Source: Pseudomonadota bacterium (lineage in GTDB: Bacteria; Pseudomonadota; Gammaproteobacteria; Steroidobacterales; Steroidobacteraceae). Taken from it: DNA of 5,934 bases. Every line of letters begins with the position of its first letter. Position 1 is the first letter of the stretch. Both the position numbers and the translations under genes were made by a program. This document shows, piece by piece, positions 5,797-5,934 of the stretch. The notes below the pieces were generated by a model that was not told where the DNA came from, searched no databases, and saw nothing but the letters and a program-made list of their open reading frames with translations. The stretch covers positions 1 through 5,934 of the forward strand of contig JAKBCE010000154.1 of the NCBI GenBank assembly GCA_021808195.1, given 5' to 3'.

Positions 5797-5934
5797 TCAG
5801 TCCTGGTAATCCTCGTTGCCGGGGGTCGGGATTGGCTTCAGGCGCGCAATCGCCGCCTGATCCTCGAACTTCAGCGTGTAGAACCCGCCGTGACTGGAGG
5901 TCACCCACAGGTACAGCTGCCCGTGCCGCCAGAC
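5797..5934 (-). CDS. C-terminal end of an unrecognised protein (partial, start outside window)
   Basis: The frame is open from the right edge for 45 codons to TGA. The visible residues begin VWRHGQLYLWVTSSHGGFYT, continue LKFEDQAAIARLKPIPTPGN and end EDYQD. The first half alternates hydrophobic and polar residues with aromatics, as in beta strands; the tail is acidic and proline-containing. The gene direction agrees with its neighbours, the GC-rich codon choice is the same, and the stop is followed by a hairpin, so the frame is probably real. The fragment is too short for a family assignment, and no function is proposed. Confidence 0.6.
   Translation of the reverse strand, partial: VWRHGQLYLWVTSSHGGFYTLKFEDQAAIARLKPIPTPGNEDYQD

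Overview
The window is a GC-rich, Gram-negative chromosomal segment in which every gene lies on the minus strand. It holds the first five genes of a type IV pilus minor-pilin operon. The order fimT/fimU - pilV - pilW - pilX - pilY1 is that of the gammaproteobacterial priming-complex cluster (Pseudomonas, Xanthomonas and Xylella type). Organisation and base composition suggest a gammaproteobacterium, perhaps Xanthomonadales or a relative; that assignment is inference.

Layout in transcription order, right to left. At the right edge (5797-5934) is the last part of an unrecognised gene. A 98-base gap follows, with a perfect 10-bp hairpin just after that gene's stop. Next is a Sec-exported peroxiredoxin of the BCP/PrxQ type (5144-5698). 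A 237-base intergenic region (4907-5143) then holds a strong GC hairpin, probably the peroxiredoxin terminator, and an exact TGTGA-N6-TCACA palindrome. That palindrome is the core of a CRP/Vfr/Clp operator and sits about 108 bp upstream of the pilin operon's first codon. The operon runs fimT (4286-4906), pilV (3711-4289), pilW (2866-3714), pilX (2279-2863) and pilY1 (from 2260, leaving the window at base 1). The first three genes overlap by ATGA, and the next two gaps are 2 and 18 bases, so the five genes are almost certainly one transcript with translational coupling.

The four small proteins each carry a class III prepilin leader cut by PilD and a hydrophobic N-terminal helix. In the studied homologues they form a complex that primes pilus assembly and carries PilY1, the large adhesin, at the pilus tip. 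PilY1 here is the most interesting gene. Its conserved C-terminal beta-propeller begins normally, but the N-terminal module resembles a bacterial L-type (legume-type) lectin rather than the von Willebrand A domain of Pseudomonas aeruginosa PilY1. That suggests a glycan-binding pilus tip. Only 753 residues are visible; the C-terminus, and probably pilE-like genes beyond it, lie outside. No RNA gene, insertion sequence or CRISPR array was seen, and no wholly new system is evident.
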